Shown piece by piece: positions 1 through 5,877 of a stretch of DNA of 11,508 nucleotides. The notes beneath the pieces were generated by a model, which saw only the letters and a list, made by a program, of their open reading frames with translations, was not told where the DNA came from and made no database searches. The translations under genes and the position numbers were made by a program. The stretch comes from an uncultured Clostridia bacterium (GTDB taxonomy: Bacteria > Bacillota > Clostridia > Oscillospirales > Ruminococcaceae), in assembly GCA_944388825.1 (NCBI GenBank), contig CALXKG010000154.1, positions 1 through 11,508 of the forward strand, written 5' to 3'. How positions within the stretch are numbered: the stretch's first letter is position 1; each line of letters opens with the position of its first letter.

Positions 1-1
1 G

Positions 2-634
2 ATGAAGACGCCGGAACTGGCGGCGGAGATCGTCCGGGCGGTCAAGGCGGTGGCCGGGGACACCCCCGTCACCGTCAAGATCCGCAAGGGCTGGGATGAA
101 AACCTGGTAAACGCCGTCCCCTTCGCCCGGCTGATGGAGGAAGCCGGGGCGGACGCGATCACCGTACACGGCCGCACCCGCAAGCAGATGTACGCCCCGT
201 CGGCCGACTGGACGGTCATCAAGGCGGTCAAGGAGGCGGTCTCGGTGCCGGTCATCGGCAACGGGGACATTGTGACGGCGGAGGACGCCCTCAGGATGTA
301 CGAGGAGACCGGCTGCGACCTCGTGATGATCGGCCGGGGCACCTACGGCAACCCCTTTATTTTCCGGGAAATTAAGGCGCTCTTAAACGGCGGACCGAAG
401 CCCCAGCCCCCGTCCCTCGAGGAAAAGCTCGCGGTCATGCGCCGGCAGGTGGAACTGGCGGTCCGGTATAAAGGCGAGTACATCGGGATGCGGGAGAGCC
501 GCCGCACCGCCGCCTATTACCTCAAAGGCATCCCCGGCGCGCCGAAGCTGCGGCAGATGTGTTCGGGGCTGACCGTCTTTTCCGACATCGACCGGGTGAT
601 CGAGGCGGCGATGGAAACGGCGGGGCAGGGTTAA
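2..634 (+). CDS. dusB: tRNA-dihydrouridine synthase, C-terminal part (5' end outside window)
   Basis: This is the last 210 residues of a DusB/NifR3-family flavoenzyme, which reduces uridine to dihydrouridine in tRNA using FMN and NAD(P)H. Family members are about 320 residues, so roughly the first third lies before the window, and the ATG at position 2 is an internal methionine rather than the start. Visible family motifs, numbered in the fragment, are VKIRKGW (25-31), HGRTRKQMY (56-64), GNGDI (86-90, phosphate binding in the TIM barrel) and GRGTYGNPFIF (111-121). A helical C-terminal tRNA-binding domain follows, with YKGEY and YYLKGIPGA near 157-180. The usual RKHxxWYLKG segment reads RRTAAYYLKG here, a mild divergence. 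It is the only + strand gene in the window and converges on lysC. Family assignment is secure; the DusB subgroup is inferred from the motif spelling. Confidence 0.93.
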   Translation: MKTPELAAEIVRAVKAVAGDTPVTVKIRKGWDENLVNAVPFARLMEEAGADAITVHGRTRKQMYAPSADWTVIKAVKEAVSVPVIGNGDIVTAEDALRMYEETGCDLVMIGRGTYGNPFIFREIKALLNGGPKPQPPSLEEKLAVMRRQVELAVRYKGEYIGMRESRRTAAYYLKGIPGAPKLRQMCSGLTVFSDIDRVIEAAMETAGQG

Positions 635-653
635 GCCCGTGCACCCGTTTTTT
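621..653 (+). terminator. Intrinsic terminator overlapping the dusB stop codon
   Basis: The arms 621-631 and 635-647 pair as CGGG/CCCG, GCA/TGC and GGGT/GCCC, with single-base bulges at 639 and 643. The three-base loop TAA is the stop codon itself. Six T residues follow directly at 648-653. This is the classical GC stem plus U-tract layout, placed to end the dusB transcript. Confidence 0.7.
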
Positions 654-670
654 CAGATTGTTTTTTGGGT

Positions 671-801
671 GCTGCGCACACTTCGTTTTGGGTAAAGCAG
701 CTGTGGTCAGTTTCGGAAGTACGGAAAGCGGCCGCCTGGGAAGGGGCTCCGCCCCCTCCACTCCCGCCAGCCCTTTAAAAAGGTCTGGACCCTAAACTTC
801 T
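671..801. repeat. Dispersed intergenic repeat, copy A
   Basis: These 131 bases align without a gap to 11333-11463; a hand count gives about 103 identities (79%). Weaker similarity extends to about 646-809. It holds three small hairpins: 669-681, 739-759 and 767-788. The last pairs CCAG with CTGG and CCTT with AAGG around a TAAA loop. The copy sits between the 3' ends of dusB and lysC, so it is not needed for either coding sequence. No reading frame is kept between the two copies, which argues against a protein. The family is not one I can name. Confidence 0.85.
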
Positions 802-865
802 GACCTTCGCCCGTTTCTCTGTAATTCCAGCGCCAGCGCCGGTTTATACGCTTTGGCCAATATAC

Positions 866-904
866 GAAAAGCAGCAGGTCCATCTGAAAACCTGCTGCTT
901 TTTC
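866..904. terminator. Bidirectional intrinsic terminator between dusB and lysC
   Basis: A 13-bp perfect stem is formed by AAAAGCAGCAGGT (867-879) and its complement at 890-902, with a ten-base loop. Runs of A before and T after the GC-rich core mean either strand gives a stem followed by U residues. It starts nine bases past the lysC stop, so its main job is probably to end the pheB-hom-lysC transcript. It can also back up the dusB terminator. Confidence 0.88.
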
Positions 905-912
905 ATCTGTGA

Positions 913-1386
913 TTACTGGTTGATAAACGCTTCCGAAAGGGCGTTCATCGCCTTGACCCCCTGGTCGCGGGCGATCAACACCGAGATCTTGATCTCGGAG
1001 GTAGAGATCATCATGATGTTGATATCCGCCTCGTACAGCGCCTCGAACATCTTCGCGGCGACGCCCGGGTTGGACGCCATCCCGGCCCCGACGATCGAGA
1101 CCTTGGTCACATTGTCCTCCAGCTCGATGGCGTGGGGCCGCAGGATATCGGCGGCGGCGTCGAGGACCTCTTTCGCGGCGGCGGCGCTGTCCCGCGGGAC
1201 GGTAAAGCTGATATCCTTGGTGCCGTCGCGGCCGATCGACTGTAAAATGATGTCGACGTTGATCTTTTTCGCCGCCAGCAGCGAGAAGATCTTAAACGCG
1301 ATACCCGGCTTATCCGGCAGGCCGATCACCGCGATGCGGACAACGTCGTCGTCTTTCGCGACGCCTTTGATGAGTAACTTCTCCAT
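913..1386 (-). CDS. lysC: Predicted aspartokinase beta subunit from an internal in-frame start in lysC
   Basis: Met246 of LysC is preceded by AGAGGTGA five bases upstream, and in context nine of ten bases match the ideal AAGGAGGTGA. Starting here gives a 157-residue protein (MEKLLIKGVAKDDD...) made of the two ACT domains alone. Bacillus subtilis aspartokinase II and the Corynebacterium enzyme are known to make alpha2beta2 complexes from just such an overlapping internal start, at the equivalent boundary between the kinase and ACT parts. The sequence shows the site and the matching boundary; actual expression of the short product is inferred. Confidence 0.65.
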   Translation of the reverse strand: MEKLLIKGVAKDDDVVRIAVIGLPDKPGIAFKIFSLLAAKKINVDIILQSIGRDGTKDISFTVPRDSAAAAKEVLDAAADILRPHAIELEDNVTKVSIVGAGMASNPGVAAKMFEALYEADINIMMISTSEIKISVLIARDQGVKAMNALSEAFINQ

Positions 1387-2121
1387 TTTTGTCACCTCTT
1401 TGACTTTTGTCCCGGGCTTATGCTCCAGGCTGGAACAGACTTCCAGGTTTACGTTATACTTTTTCGCCATTTCCACCGAGCGGTTGTGCAGCACCTGCGC
1501 CCCGCAGGAGGCCAGCTCCAGCATCTCGTCAAACGAGATCTCCGTGAGCTTCTTCGCAGAGGGCACCAGCCGGGGATCGGCGGTATAGACCCCGTCGACG
1601 TCGGTGTAGATCTGGCAGAGGTCGGCCTTCATCGCGGCGGCGATGGCGACGGCGCTGGTATCGCTGCCGCCGCGGCCCAAAGTGGTGACGTCGTCGTACC
1701 GGTTCATCCCCTGGAAGCCGGTGACGATGACGATCCGCCGCTTATCCAGTTCCCGCTCGATCCGCTCGGTATCGACCTTTTTGATCCGGGCGCGGGAGTA
1801 GTTGGAATCGGTGTGGAAGCCGGCCTGATGCCCGTTGAGCGAAACGACCGGATATCCCATCGACTCGATCGCCATCGCGACCAGCGACGCCGAGATCTGT
1901 TCGCCGGTCGAGAGCAGCATATCCATCTCCCGCTTGCTGGCGGAGGGGTTGATCTCCCGCGCCTTTTCGATCAGGTCGTCGGTGGTGTCCCCCTGGGCGG
2001 AGACGACGGCGATGACGTTGTTGCCGGTCTTATAGGTGTTGACGATGATATTGGCGACGTTATAGATCCGCTCCCTGTCTTTCACGGACGTGCCGCCAAA
2101 CTTCTGCACAATGAGTCTCAT
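913..2121 (-). CDS. lysC: Aspartate kinase, ACT-regulated (alpha subunit)
   Basis: Aspartokinase phosphorylates L-aspartate with ATP, the committed step toward lysine, threonine, methionine and diaminopimelate. The 402-residue product has the kinase motif KFGGTS at 7-12, TTLGRGGSDTSAV at 146-158 and TDVDGVYTADPR at 173-184. Two ACT domains follow, at about 261-325 and 340-402, with SIVGAGMASNPGV and STSEIKISVLI in the second. An ATG also lies at 2133, but the start at 2121 (MRLIVQKFGG) is preferred because GGAGG stands five bases before it, while the upstream ATG overlaps that site and has no good site of its own. It is the last gene of the operon, 40 bases after hom. Feedback inhibition through the ACT domains by lysine and/or threonine is expected from the family; which one cannot be read here. 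Confidence 0.97.
   Translation of the reverse strand: MRLIVQKFGGTSVKDRERIYNVANIIVNTYKTGNNVIAVVSAQGDTTDDLIEKAREINPSASKREMDMLLSTGEQISASLVAMAIESMGYPVVSLNGHQAGFHTDSNYSRARIKKVDTERIERELDKRRIVIVTGFQGMNRYDDVTTLGRGGSDTSAVAIAAAMKADLCQIYTDVDGVYTADPRLVPSAKKLTEISFDEMLELASCGAQVLHNRSVEMAKKYNVNLEVCSSLEHKPGTKVKEVTKMEKLLIKGVAKDDDVVRIAVIGLPDKPGIAFKIFSLLAAKKINVDIILQSIGRDGTKDISFTVPRDSAAAAKEVLDAAADILRPHAIELEDNVTKVSIVGAGMASNPGVAAKMFEALYEADINIMMISTSEIKISVLIARDQGVKAMNALSEAFINQ
1392..1399 (-). promoter_or_regulatory. Internal ribosome-binding site for the LysC beta subunit
   Basis: AGAGGTGA read on the - strand, five bases before the ATG at 1386-1384. It lies inside the lysC codons for Lys-Glu-Val-Thr-Lys at the end of the linker after the kinase domain. 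It is among the best Shine-Dalgarno matches in the window although it is inside a gene. Confidence 0.65.
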
Positions 2122-2140
2122 AGCTGCCTCCATTCGAATA

Positions 2141-2155
2141 CGGGATAAAATCCCG
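2141..2155 (-). other. Small hairpin in the hom-lysC junction
   Basis: CGGGAT and ATCCCG pair around a three-base A/T loop, giving a perfect 6-bp stem in the 40-base gap between the hom stop and the lysC start. It lies seven bases after the hom stop and about twelve bases before the lysC Shine-Dalgarno site. No U-tract follows it in lysC direction, so it is not a terminator. It may mark an mRNA processing or translation-tuning site, but it could be chance. Confidence 0.4.
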
Positions 2156-2161
2156 GGAAAA

Positions 2162-3400
2162 TCAGTAATCCAGCGCGCGGATGACCGACCGGACTTTAAA
2201 GAGGTTCCCCAGAACCTCCAGCTTTTCGCTGAGCGCGTATTCGCTCATTTCCGGGGTCACAAAGGCGGTCTCCCCTTCCGGCTGCCCCGGGCGGGAGAGG
2301 AAGGTGACGCTGCCCATCACGTCCTGCAGGGTCGCAAGGGCGCGGGTATCCAGAAGCGTGCCCCAGACCATGAACCGCAGCGGCTCTTCCTTATAGTCCC
2401 CGACATTCTTCCCGTCGGAGTCGCACCAGGTCAGCGACTTGCTGGTGCAGCCGGCCTTGGAGATGTCGATCATATCGGCGACGACGGCGCTGGCGGTCGG
2501 GAGCTTCCCCGCCCCCCGGCCATAGAAGACGACGTCGCCGGTCGCGTTGCCCCGGATGAGGATGCCGTTGAAGACGTCGTCGATGCTGGCCAGCTGGCTG
2601 TGGTGCTTTAAGAGCGCCGGATAGACCGCCGCCAGGATCTTCCCGCCCGGGAGCTTTTTGGCTCGTCCGATCAGCTTGATCACGCAGTCCCAGTTCGCCG
2701 CGTACTCGACGTCCGGCAGGGTCAGGTGGGTGATCCCCTCGGTGTGGACGGTCTCCGGATAGACATGGCTCCCAAACGCGAGGGAGGAAAGGATGCAGAT
2801 CTTCCGGCAGGCGTCCGCCCCTTCCACGTCGGCCGCCGGGTTCCGCTCGGCGTAGCCCAGCCGCTGGGCTTCCCGGAGCGCCTCGTCAAACGGGGTGGAA
2901 TCGTGGAACATACGGGTGAGGATATAATTGGTGGTGCCGTTGAGGATACCGGCCACCTCGGTGATCTCGTTGGCCGCCAGGCACTGGTGCATCGGCCGGA
3001 TGACCGGGATGCCGCCGCCGACGCTGGCCTCGAAAAAGTAGTTGACGTTATGCGCCTTCGCGACCGCCAGAAGCGCGGCGCCCCTCGCCGCGACCAGCTC
3101 CTTATTGGAGGTGACGACGCTCTTGCCCGCTTCCAGCAGGGCTTTGGTGTATTCAAACGCCGGGTGGAGGCCGCCCATCACCTCGGCGACGATCGAGATC
3201 TCCGGGTCGTTTAAAATATCGTCGAAGTTTTTGGTGAACTTACCGGCATACGGCAGTTCCGGGAATTCCCGCAGGTCCAGGATCCGCTTGACCGTGATCT
3301 CCTGCCCGGCGCGGGAGGCGATGCTCTCCTTATTTTTTGTAAACAGCTCGACGACACCGGAACCAACGGTGCCGTGGCCGAGGACTGCGACTTTAACCAT
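2162..3400 (-). CDS. hom: Homoserine dehydrogenase
   Basis: This enzyme reduces aspartate semialdehyde to homoserine with NAD(P)H, at the branch to threonine and methionine. The 412-residue product shows the nucleotide-binding GHGTVGSGV at 8-16, SNKELVA near 98-104, FEASVGGGIPVI at 123-134 and NGTTNYI at 154-160. The active-site segment DVEGADACRK at 191-200 includes the expected Asp196 and Lys200, and GRGAGKLPTASAVVAD is at 294-309. The last 75 or so residues (about 340-412) sit where the regulatory ACT domain normally lies and end in SVIRALD. However, the usual DxPGVL turn is replaced by WGTLLDTRAL, so effector binding may be altered or lost. The start has purine-rich AGAGG five bases upstream. 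It is 58 bases after the ACT-protein gene and before lysC, in one operon. thrB and thrC are not in the window. Confidence 0.97.
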   Translation of the reverse strand: MVKVAVLGHGTVGSGVVELFTKNKESIASRAGQEITVKRILDLREFPELPYAGKFTKNFDDILNDPEISIVAEVMGGLHPAFEYTKALLEAGKSVVTSNKELVAARGAALLAVAKAHNVNYFFEASVGGGIPVIRPMHQCLAANEITEVAGILNGTTNYILTRMFHDSTPFDEALREAQRLGYAERNPAADVEGADACRKICILSSLAFGSHVYPETVHTEGITHLTLPDVEYAANWDCVIKLIGRAKKLPGGKILAAVYPALLKHHSQLASIDDVFNGILIRGNATGDVVFYGRGAGKLPTASAVVADMIDISKAGCTSKSLTWCDSDGKNVGDYKEEPLRFMVWGTLLDTRALATLQDVMGSVTFLSRPGQPEGETAFVTPEMSEYALSEKLEVLGNLFKVRSVIRALDY

Positions 3401-3458
3401 TTTTTCCTCTCCTCTGCTCCCATCTCATCTGGGCTTCAGGCGGGGTCCGCCTGCTCCA

Positions 3459-3890
3459 TTATATTCGCTTGACCGACACAACGCCATAGATCCCGGCGAC
3501 CGACTTTAATATCGCGTCCAGGTCCGCCTGCCCCCTGTGGATCTGGATGCTGATGGTGGCGACCGCCACCGCGTCGACCGGGATGTTCTGGTTGACGGTC
3601 AGGATATTGGCCCCCGCCCTGTACAGCTCCTGCAGCACATGGGAGAGCACCCCCGGCTCGTCCGACAGCCGCATATACAGGGTGCACAGCTGTCCCGACT
3701 CGTCCTCGTAGACCTGGACGTTATCCTTGTACTTATAGTAGGCGCTGCGGGAGATGCCGACCATCCGGCAGGCTTCCGAAGAATTCTTGGCCTGGGCCCT
3801 GCTGAGCAGCCGCTTGGCCTCGATGACCTTTAAAAAAACGCTTGGCAGAACGTCGGTGCTGACGATCAGAAAGCGGGGTTTTTCTTCCAT
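3459..3890 (-). CDS. pheB: ACT domain-containing protein, UPF0735 (PheB) family
   Basis: A 143-residue protein with an N-terminal helix-turn-helix-like part and a C-terminal ACT domain. The segment SSEACRMVGISRSAYYKYKD at 37-56 matches the characteristic SRSAFYKY region of Bacillus PheB. The ACT domain runs from about 68 to 143 with LSDEPGVLSHVL near 75-86 and a final GVVSVKRI. The frame stays open a further 29 codons upstream, but the start at 3890 is chosen because AGGAGGG lies a few bases before it and the extra stretch has no family character and runs into the promoter. The molecular role of the family is not settled; the name pheB is historical. As the first gene of an operon with hom and lysC, it plausibly senses an amino acid and tunes these genes or enzymes, which is inference. 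Confidence 0.93.
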   Translation of the reverse strand: MEEKPRFLIVSTDVLPSVFLKVIEAKRLLSRAQAKNSSEACRMVGISRSAYYKYKDNVQVYEDESGQLCTLYMRLSDEPGVLSHVLQELYRAGANILTVNQNIPVDAVAVATISIQIHRGQADLDAILKSVAGIYGVVSVKRI

Positions 3891-3910
3891 GATTACCCTC
3901 CTGTACGCGG

Positions 3911-3930
3911 GAGGCGCAAGTTTCCGCCTC
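3911..3930 (-). other. Leader hairpin before the ACT-hom-lysC operon
   Basis: GAGGCG and CGCCTC pair in a 6-bp stem with an eight-base loop in the predicted 5' untranslated region, ending about twenty bases before the pheB start. The 8-bp palindrome ACATATGT lies at 3935-3942, closer to the predicted transcription start. Either could be a control site. No T-box or lysine-riboswitch signature is visible in the roughly 60-base leader. Confidence 0.35.
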
Positions 3931-3958
3931 GCAAACATATGTAAACACGCTAGGGACA

Positions 3959-3987
3959 ATGATAACACGGATTTCATCCGCTTTCAA
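3959..3987 (-). promoter_or_regulatory. Sigma-A type promoter of the pheB-hom-lysC operon
   Basis: On the - strand TTGAAA (3987-3982) and TATCAT (3964-3959) each match the housekeeping consensus at five of six bases and are separated by exactly 17 bases. Transcription would start near 3952, giving a leader of about 60 bases before pheB. The promoter stands downstream of the symporter terminator, so the two units are separately transcribed. Confidence 0.75.
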
Positions 3988-3990
3988 CCC

Positions 3991-4009
3991 CGGAAAACAC
4001 CTTTTTCCG
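3991..4009. repeat. Short inverted repeat just upstream of the -35 box
   Basis: CGGAAAA and TTTTCCG form a 7-bp perfect stem around CACCT. It lies three bases upstream of the predicted -35 element of the pheB-hom-lysC promoter and downstream of the symporter terminator. It could be a second weak terminator for the symporter or a binding site for a regulator; there is nothing to choose between these. Confidence 0.3.
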
Positions 4010-4039
4010 CCCATTTTGGACAGGATTCGCGCCGTAGGG

Positions 4040-4085
4040 CGGCAAAAAACGGGGGAAAGCTCGAATTTTCTCCCGTTTTTTGCCG
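4040..4085. terminator. Long bidirectional hairpin terminator after the symporter gene
   Basis: A 46-base inverted repeat gives a 20-bp stem with two G/T pairs and the six-base loop CTCGAA. The GC core CGGG/CCCG is flanked on the outside by A6/T6, so on either strand the core stem is followed by a run of six U residues. It begins 26 bases past the symporter stop codon at 4112. Its job is most likely to end the his-symporter transcript before the next promoter. Confidence 0.85.
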
Positions 4086-4111
4086 ATATGCAAGAGGATA
4101 CGAAAAAAATT

Positions 4112-5416
4112 CTACTTCTTTTCCCGTTTTTGGCAGAGATACCCGAAAGTCTCCCGGCGCACCGTCCGCCGGGCGCGGAACAGGGCCAAAAGGTTCGGCG
4201 CCGCCATACAGAAATTGGCGAGGTCGGCCGCCGCCAGCGCTGCCCCGCCCGGGAAGACGCCGCCCGCCGCCGCCGCGCAGAAAAACGCCGCCCGGTAGAG
4301 CGCCCGTCCCCGCTTCCCCGCCCCCAGGAAGGCAAGGGCCGCTTCCCCGCACCACTGCCAGGTGATGAGGCTGGCAAACGCCAGCAGCCCGCCGCATACC
4401 CCCAGGAACCCGCCGGCCCAGCCCCCCAGCGCGGCGGAAAAGGCGGCGGCGGTCCGGGCGGCCCCGCCCAGCCCCTCCGCCGGGGCGACCAGCAGGACGG
4501 CCGCGGTCAGCGTACACATCAGAAGGGTGTCCAGCGCCACCTCCGCCACCCCCCACAGCCCCTCGTCGGCCGGGGAGGCGTTCTCGGCGGCGCTGTGGAC
4601 GATCGGCGCGGAGCCAAGCCCCGCCTCGCTGGTGAACACCCCTCTGGCGACGCCGGTGCGGAAGGCGCGGCTGGTGAGCAGCCCGAGGACGCCCCCGCCC
4701 GCCGCCCGGAAGGAAAAGGCGTCCCGGAATACCGCCCCGAAAGCGGCCGGGAGGGCGCCTGCCCGCAGGACAAGCACCGCCCCCGCCCCGGCGATATACA
4801 GGATGCCGATCGCCGGGACCAGCCGGCCGCAGACCTTTGCCGCCCGCCGGCTGCCGCCCCGGGCGACCAGCAGCGCCAGCCCGCCGAGCGCCGCCCCGGC
4901 GGCCCACCCCGGGACCCCGAACGCCGCCCACATCCCATCGGCGGCAGCGCCGGTCTGGGCCATATTGCCGGTGGTGAGCGACGCGGCGATACAGCCCGCC
5001 GCAAACGTCCATCCGGCCACCGGGCCGGCCCACCGGGTGATATACCCCATCGGCCCCGTGCGGTCGCCCGCCGCCGCGTATTTCGACGCCAGCAGGATCT
5101 CGCTGTACTTGAGCGCCATCCCGCCCGCCGCCGACACCCACATCCAGAAGACCGCCCCCGGCCCCCCGGCCGCGACCGCCGCCGCGACCCCGGCGATGTT
5201 GCCGGTGCCGAGGCTCCCAGCCAGCGCCGACGCCGACGCGCCGAAGGAGGACACCTTCCCGCCGCCGGACGTTTCCCCCTTAAAAAAACGCCCGAGGGCG
5301 AGGGGGAGCCGCCGCAGCGGGAACAGGCGGAGATACCCGGCCATCCACAGCCCGCCCCCCGCCATCACCAGGGCGTAGAGGGTGAAAACGGCCTCCCGCA
5401 GAACAGACAGGGCCAA
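4112..5416 (-). CDS. Sodium:alanine symporter family (AGCS) amino-acid transporter
   Basis: A 434-residue, alanine- and glycine-rich multispanning inner-membrane protein of the AGCS family, which imports small neutral amino acids such as alanine or glycine with sodium ions. Family signatures are GSLGTGNIAGVAAAVAAGGP at 68-87 followed by WMWVSA near 91, and GVFTSEAGLGSAPIVHSAAE at 259-278. Hydrophobic segments repeat through the protein, roughly ten by eye. The start is a TTG, supported by AAGGAGG eight bases upstream; no ATG lies nearby. Members are often 450-500 residues, so this one is slightly short, with a basic tail (CQKREKK) rather than a long C-terminus. It lies 125 bases after hisE with no clear promoter between, so it may be co-transcribed with the his genes. 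Substrate is unknown; alanine, glycine or another amino acid are all possible. Confidence 0.9.
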   Translation of the reverse strand: MALSVLREAVFTLYALVMAGGGLWMAGYLRLFPLRRLPLALGRFFKGETSGGGKVSSFGASASALAGSLGTGNIAGVAAAVAAGGPGAVFWMWVSAAGGMALKYSEILLASKYAAAGDRTGPMGYITRWAGPVAGWTFAAGCIAASLTTGNMAQTGAAADGMWAAFGVPGWAAGAALGGLALLVARGGSRRAAKVCGRLVPAIGILYIAGAGAVLVLRAGALPAAFGAVFRDAFSFRAAGGGVLGLLTSRAFRTGVARGVFTSEAGLGSAPIVHSAAENASPADEGLWGVAEVALDTLLMCTLTAAVLLVAPAEGLGGAARTAAAFSAALGGWAGGFLGVCGGLLAFASLITWQWCGEAALAFLGAGKRGRALYRAAFFCAAAAGGVFPGGAALAAADLANFCMAAPNLLALFRARRTVRRETFGYLCQKREKK

Positions 5417-5446
5417 AGGGGGTCCCTCCTTTCGGGCAAAGGATCA

Positions 5447-5503
5447 GAGCGTGTTTGAATCCCTCTGCGAACGATCCAGCAACAAAGGTTTTCAAACGCG
5501 CTC
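5447..5503. repeat. 57-base inverted repeat between hisE and the symporter gene
   Basis: The arms GAGCGTGTTTGAA (5447-5459) and TTCAAACGCGCTC (5491-5503) are complementary at 12 of 13 positions, the thirteenth being a G/T pair. The intervening 31 bases show no strong pairing. No U-tract follows on the - strand, so it is a poor intrinsic terminator. It could be an mRNA-stabilising hairpin after the his genes, a small miniature transposable element, or the remnant of one. No target-site duplication is obvious. Confidence 0.7.
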
Positions 5504-5541
5504 CAGGCGGCTTTCCTTATACGTCCCCCTTTGGCGGGAAA

Positions 5542-5877
5542 TCAGGTATTGTGGTCGGAGACGTGGAACTGTTTGAGGTTCCCGATCTTCCGGCTGCGGG
5601 CGGCAAGCTCTTCCTCCACCGCCGCGAGCGGCAGCCCCTCGTTCACCATCAGCACGGTGAGGTGGTACAAAAGGTCGGACAGCTCGTTTTTCAGCTCCTC
5701 CGGGTCGTGGTTTTTCGCCGCGATGATCGTCTCGGCGCACTCCTCCCCGCACTTTTTCAGGATCTTATCCAGCCCCTTGTCAAACAGGTAGCAGGTATAC
5801 GACCCCTCCTGGGGGTTTGCTTTGCGGTCCTGCACGACCGCGTAGAGGCTTTCCAGCGCGTCCTGCATCATATTCAT
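5542..5877 (-). CDS. hisE: Phosphoribosyl-ATP pyrophosphatase
   Basis: HisE removes pyrophosphate from phosphoribosyl-ATP, the second step of histidine synthesis. The 111-residue product has the MazG-like all-alpha fold motifs with acidic metal ligands: GEECAE at 44-49 and ELSDLLYH at 65-72. Length is normal for a free-standing HisE. The ATG at 5877 is chosen because it overlaps the hisI stop in an ATGA junction; two more ATG codons follow at once (5871 and 5868) and could also be used. The frame is open further upstream within hisI, but that stretch is only a shadow of hisI. It is the last his gene; in enterobacteria the same activity is fused to HisI, while here the two are separate and translationally coupled. 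Confidence 0.95.
   Translation of the reverse strand: MNMMQDALESLYAVVQDRKANPQEGSYTCYLFDKGLDKILKKCGEECAETIIAAKNHDPEELKNELSDLLYHLTVLMVNEGLPLAAVEEELAARSRKIGNLKQFHVSDHNT

Noticed and set aside
522..761. Small - strand open frames over the repeat copies (522-761 and 11180-11437)
   Set aside because: The frames in the two copies are offset by one base relative to the nucleotide alignment, so no shared peptide is conserved. The repeat looks non-coding.
671..801. Insertion sequence or transposon
   Set aside because: No transposase, no terminal inverted repeats at the ends of the aligned region and no target-site duplication were found.
3891..3952. Lysine riboswitch or T-box in the leader of the pheB-hom-lysC operon
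   Set aside because: The predicted leader is only about 60 bases, far too short for either, and has just one 6-bp hairpin.
3959..5458. Open + strand frames of 499 and 338 codons opposite the symporter gene
   Set aside because: They mirror a very G+C-rich coding region, are rich in Pro, Arg and Ala with no domain pattern, and run through the terminator and promoter of the - strand genes. The - strand frame is a clear AGCS transporter.
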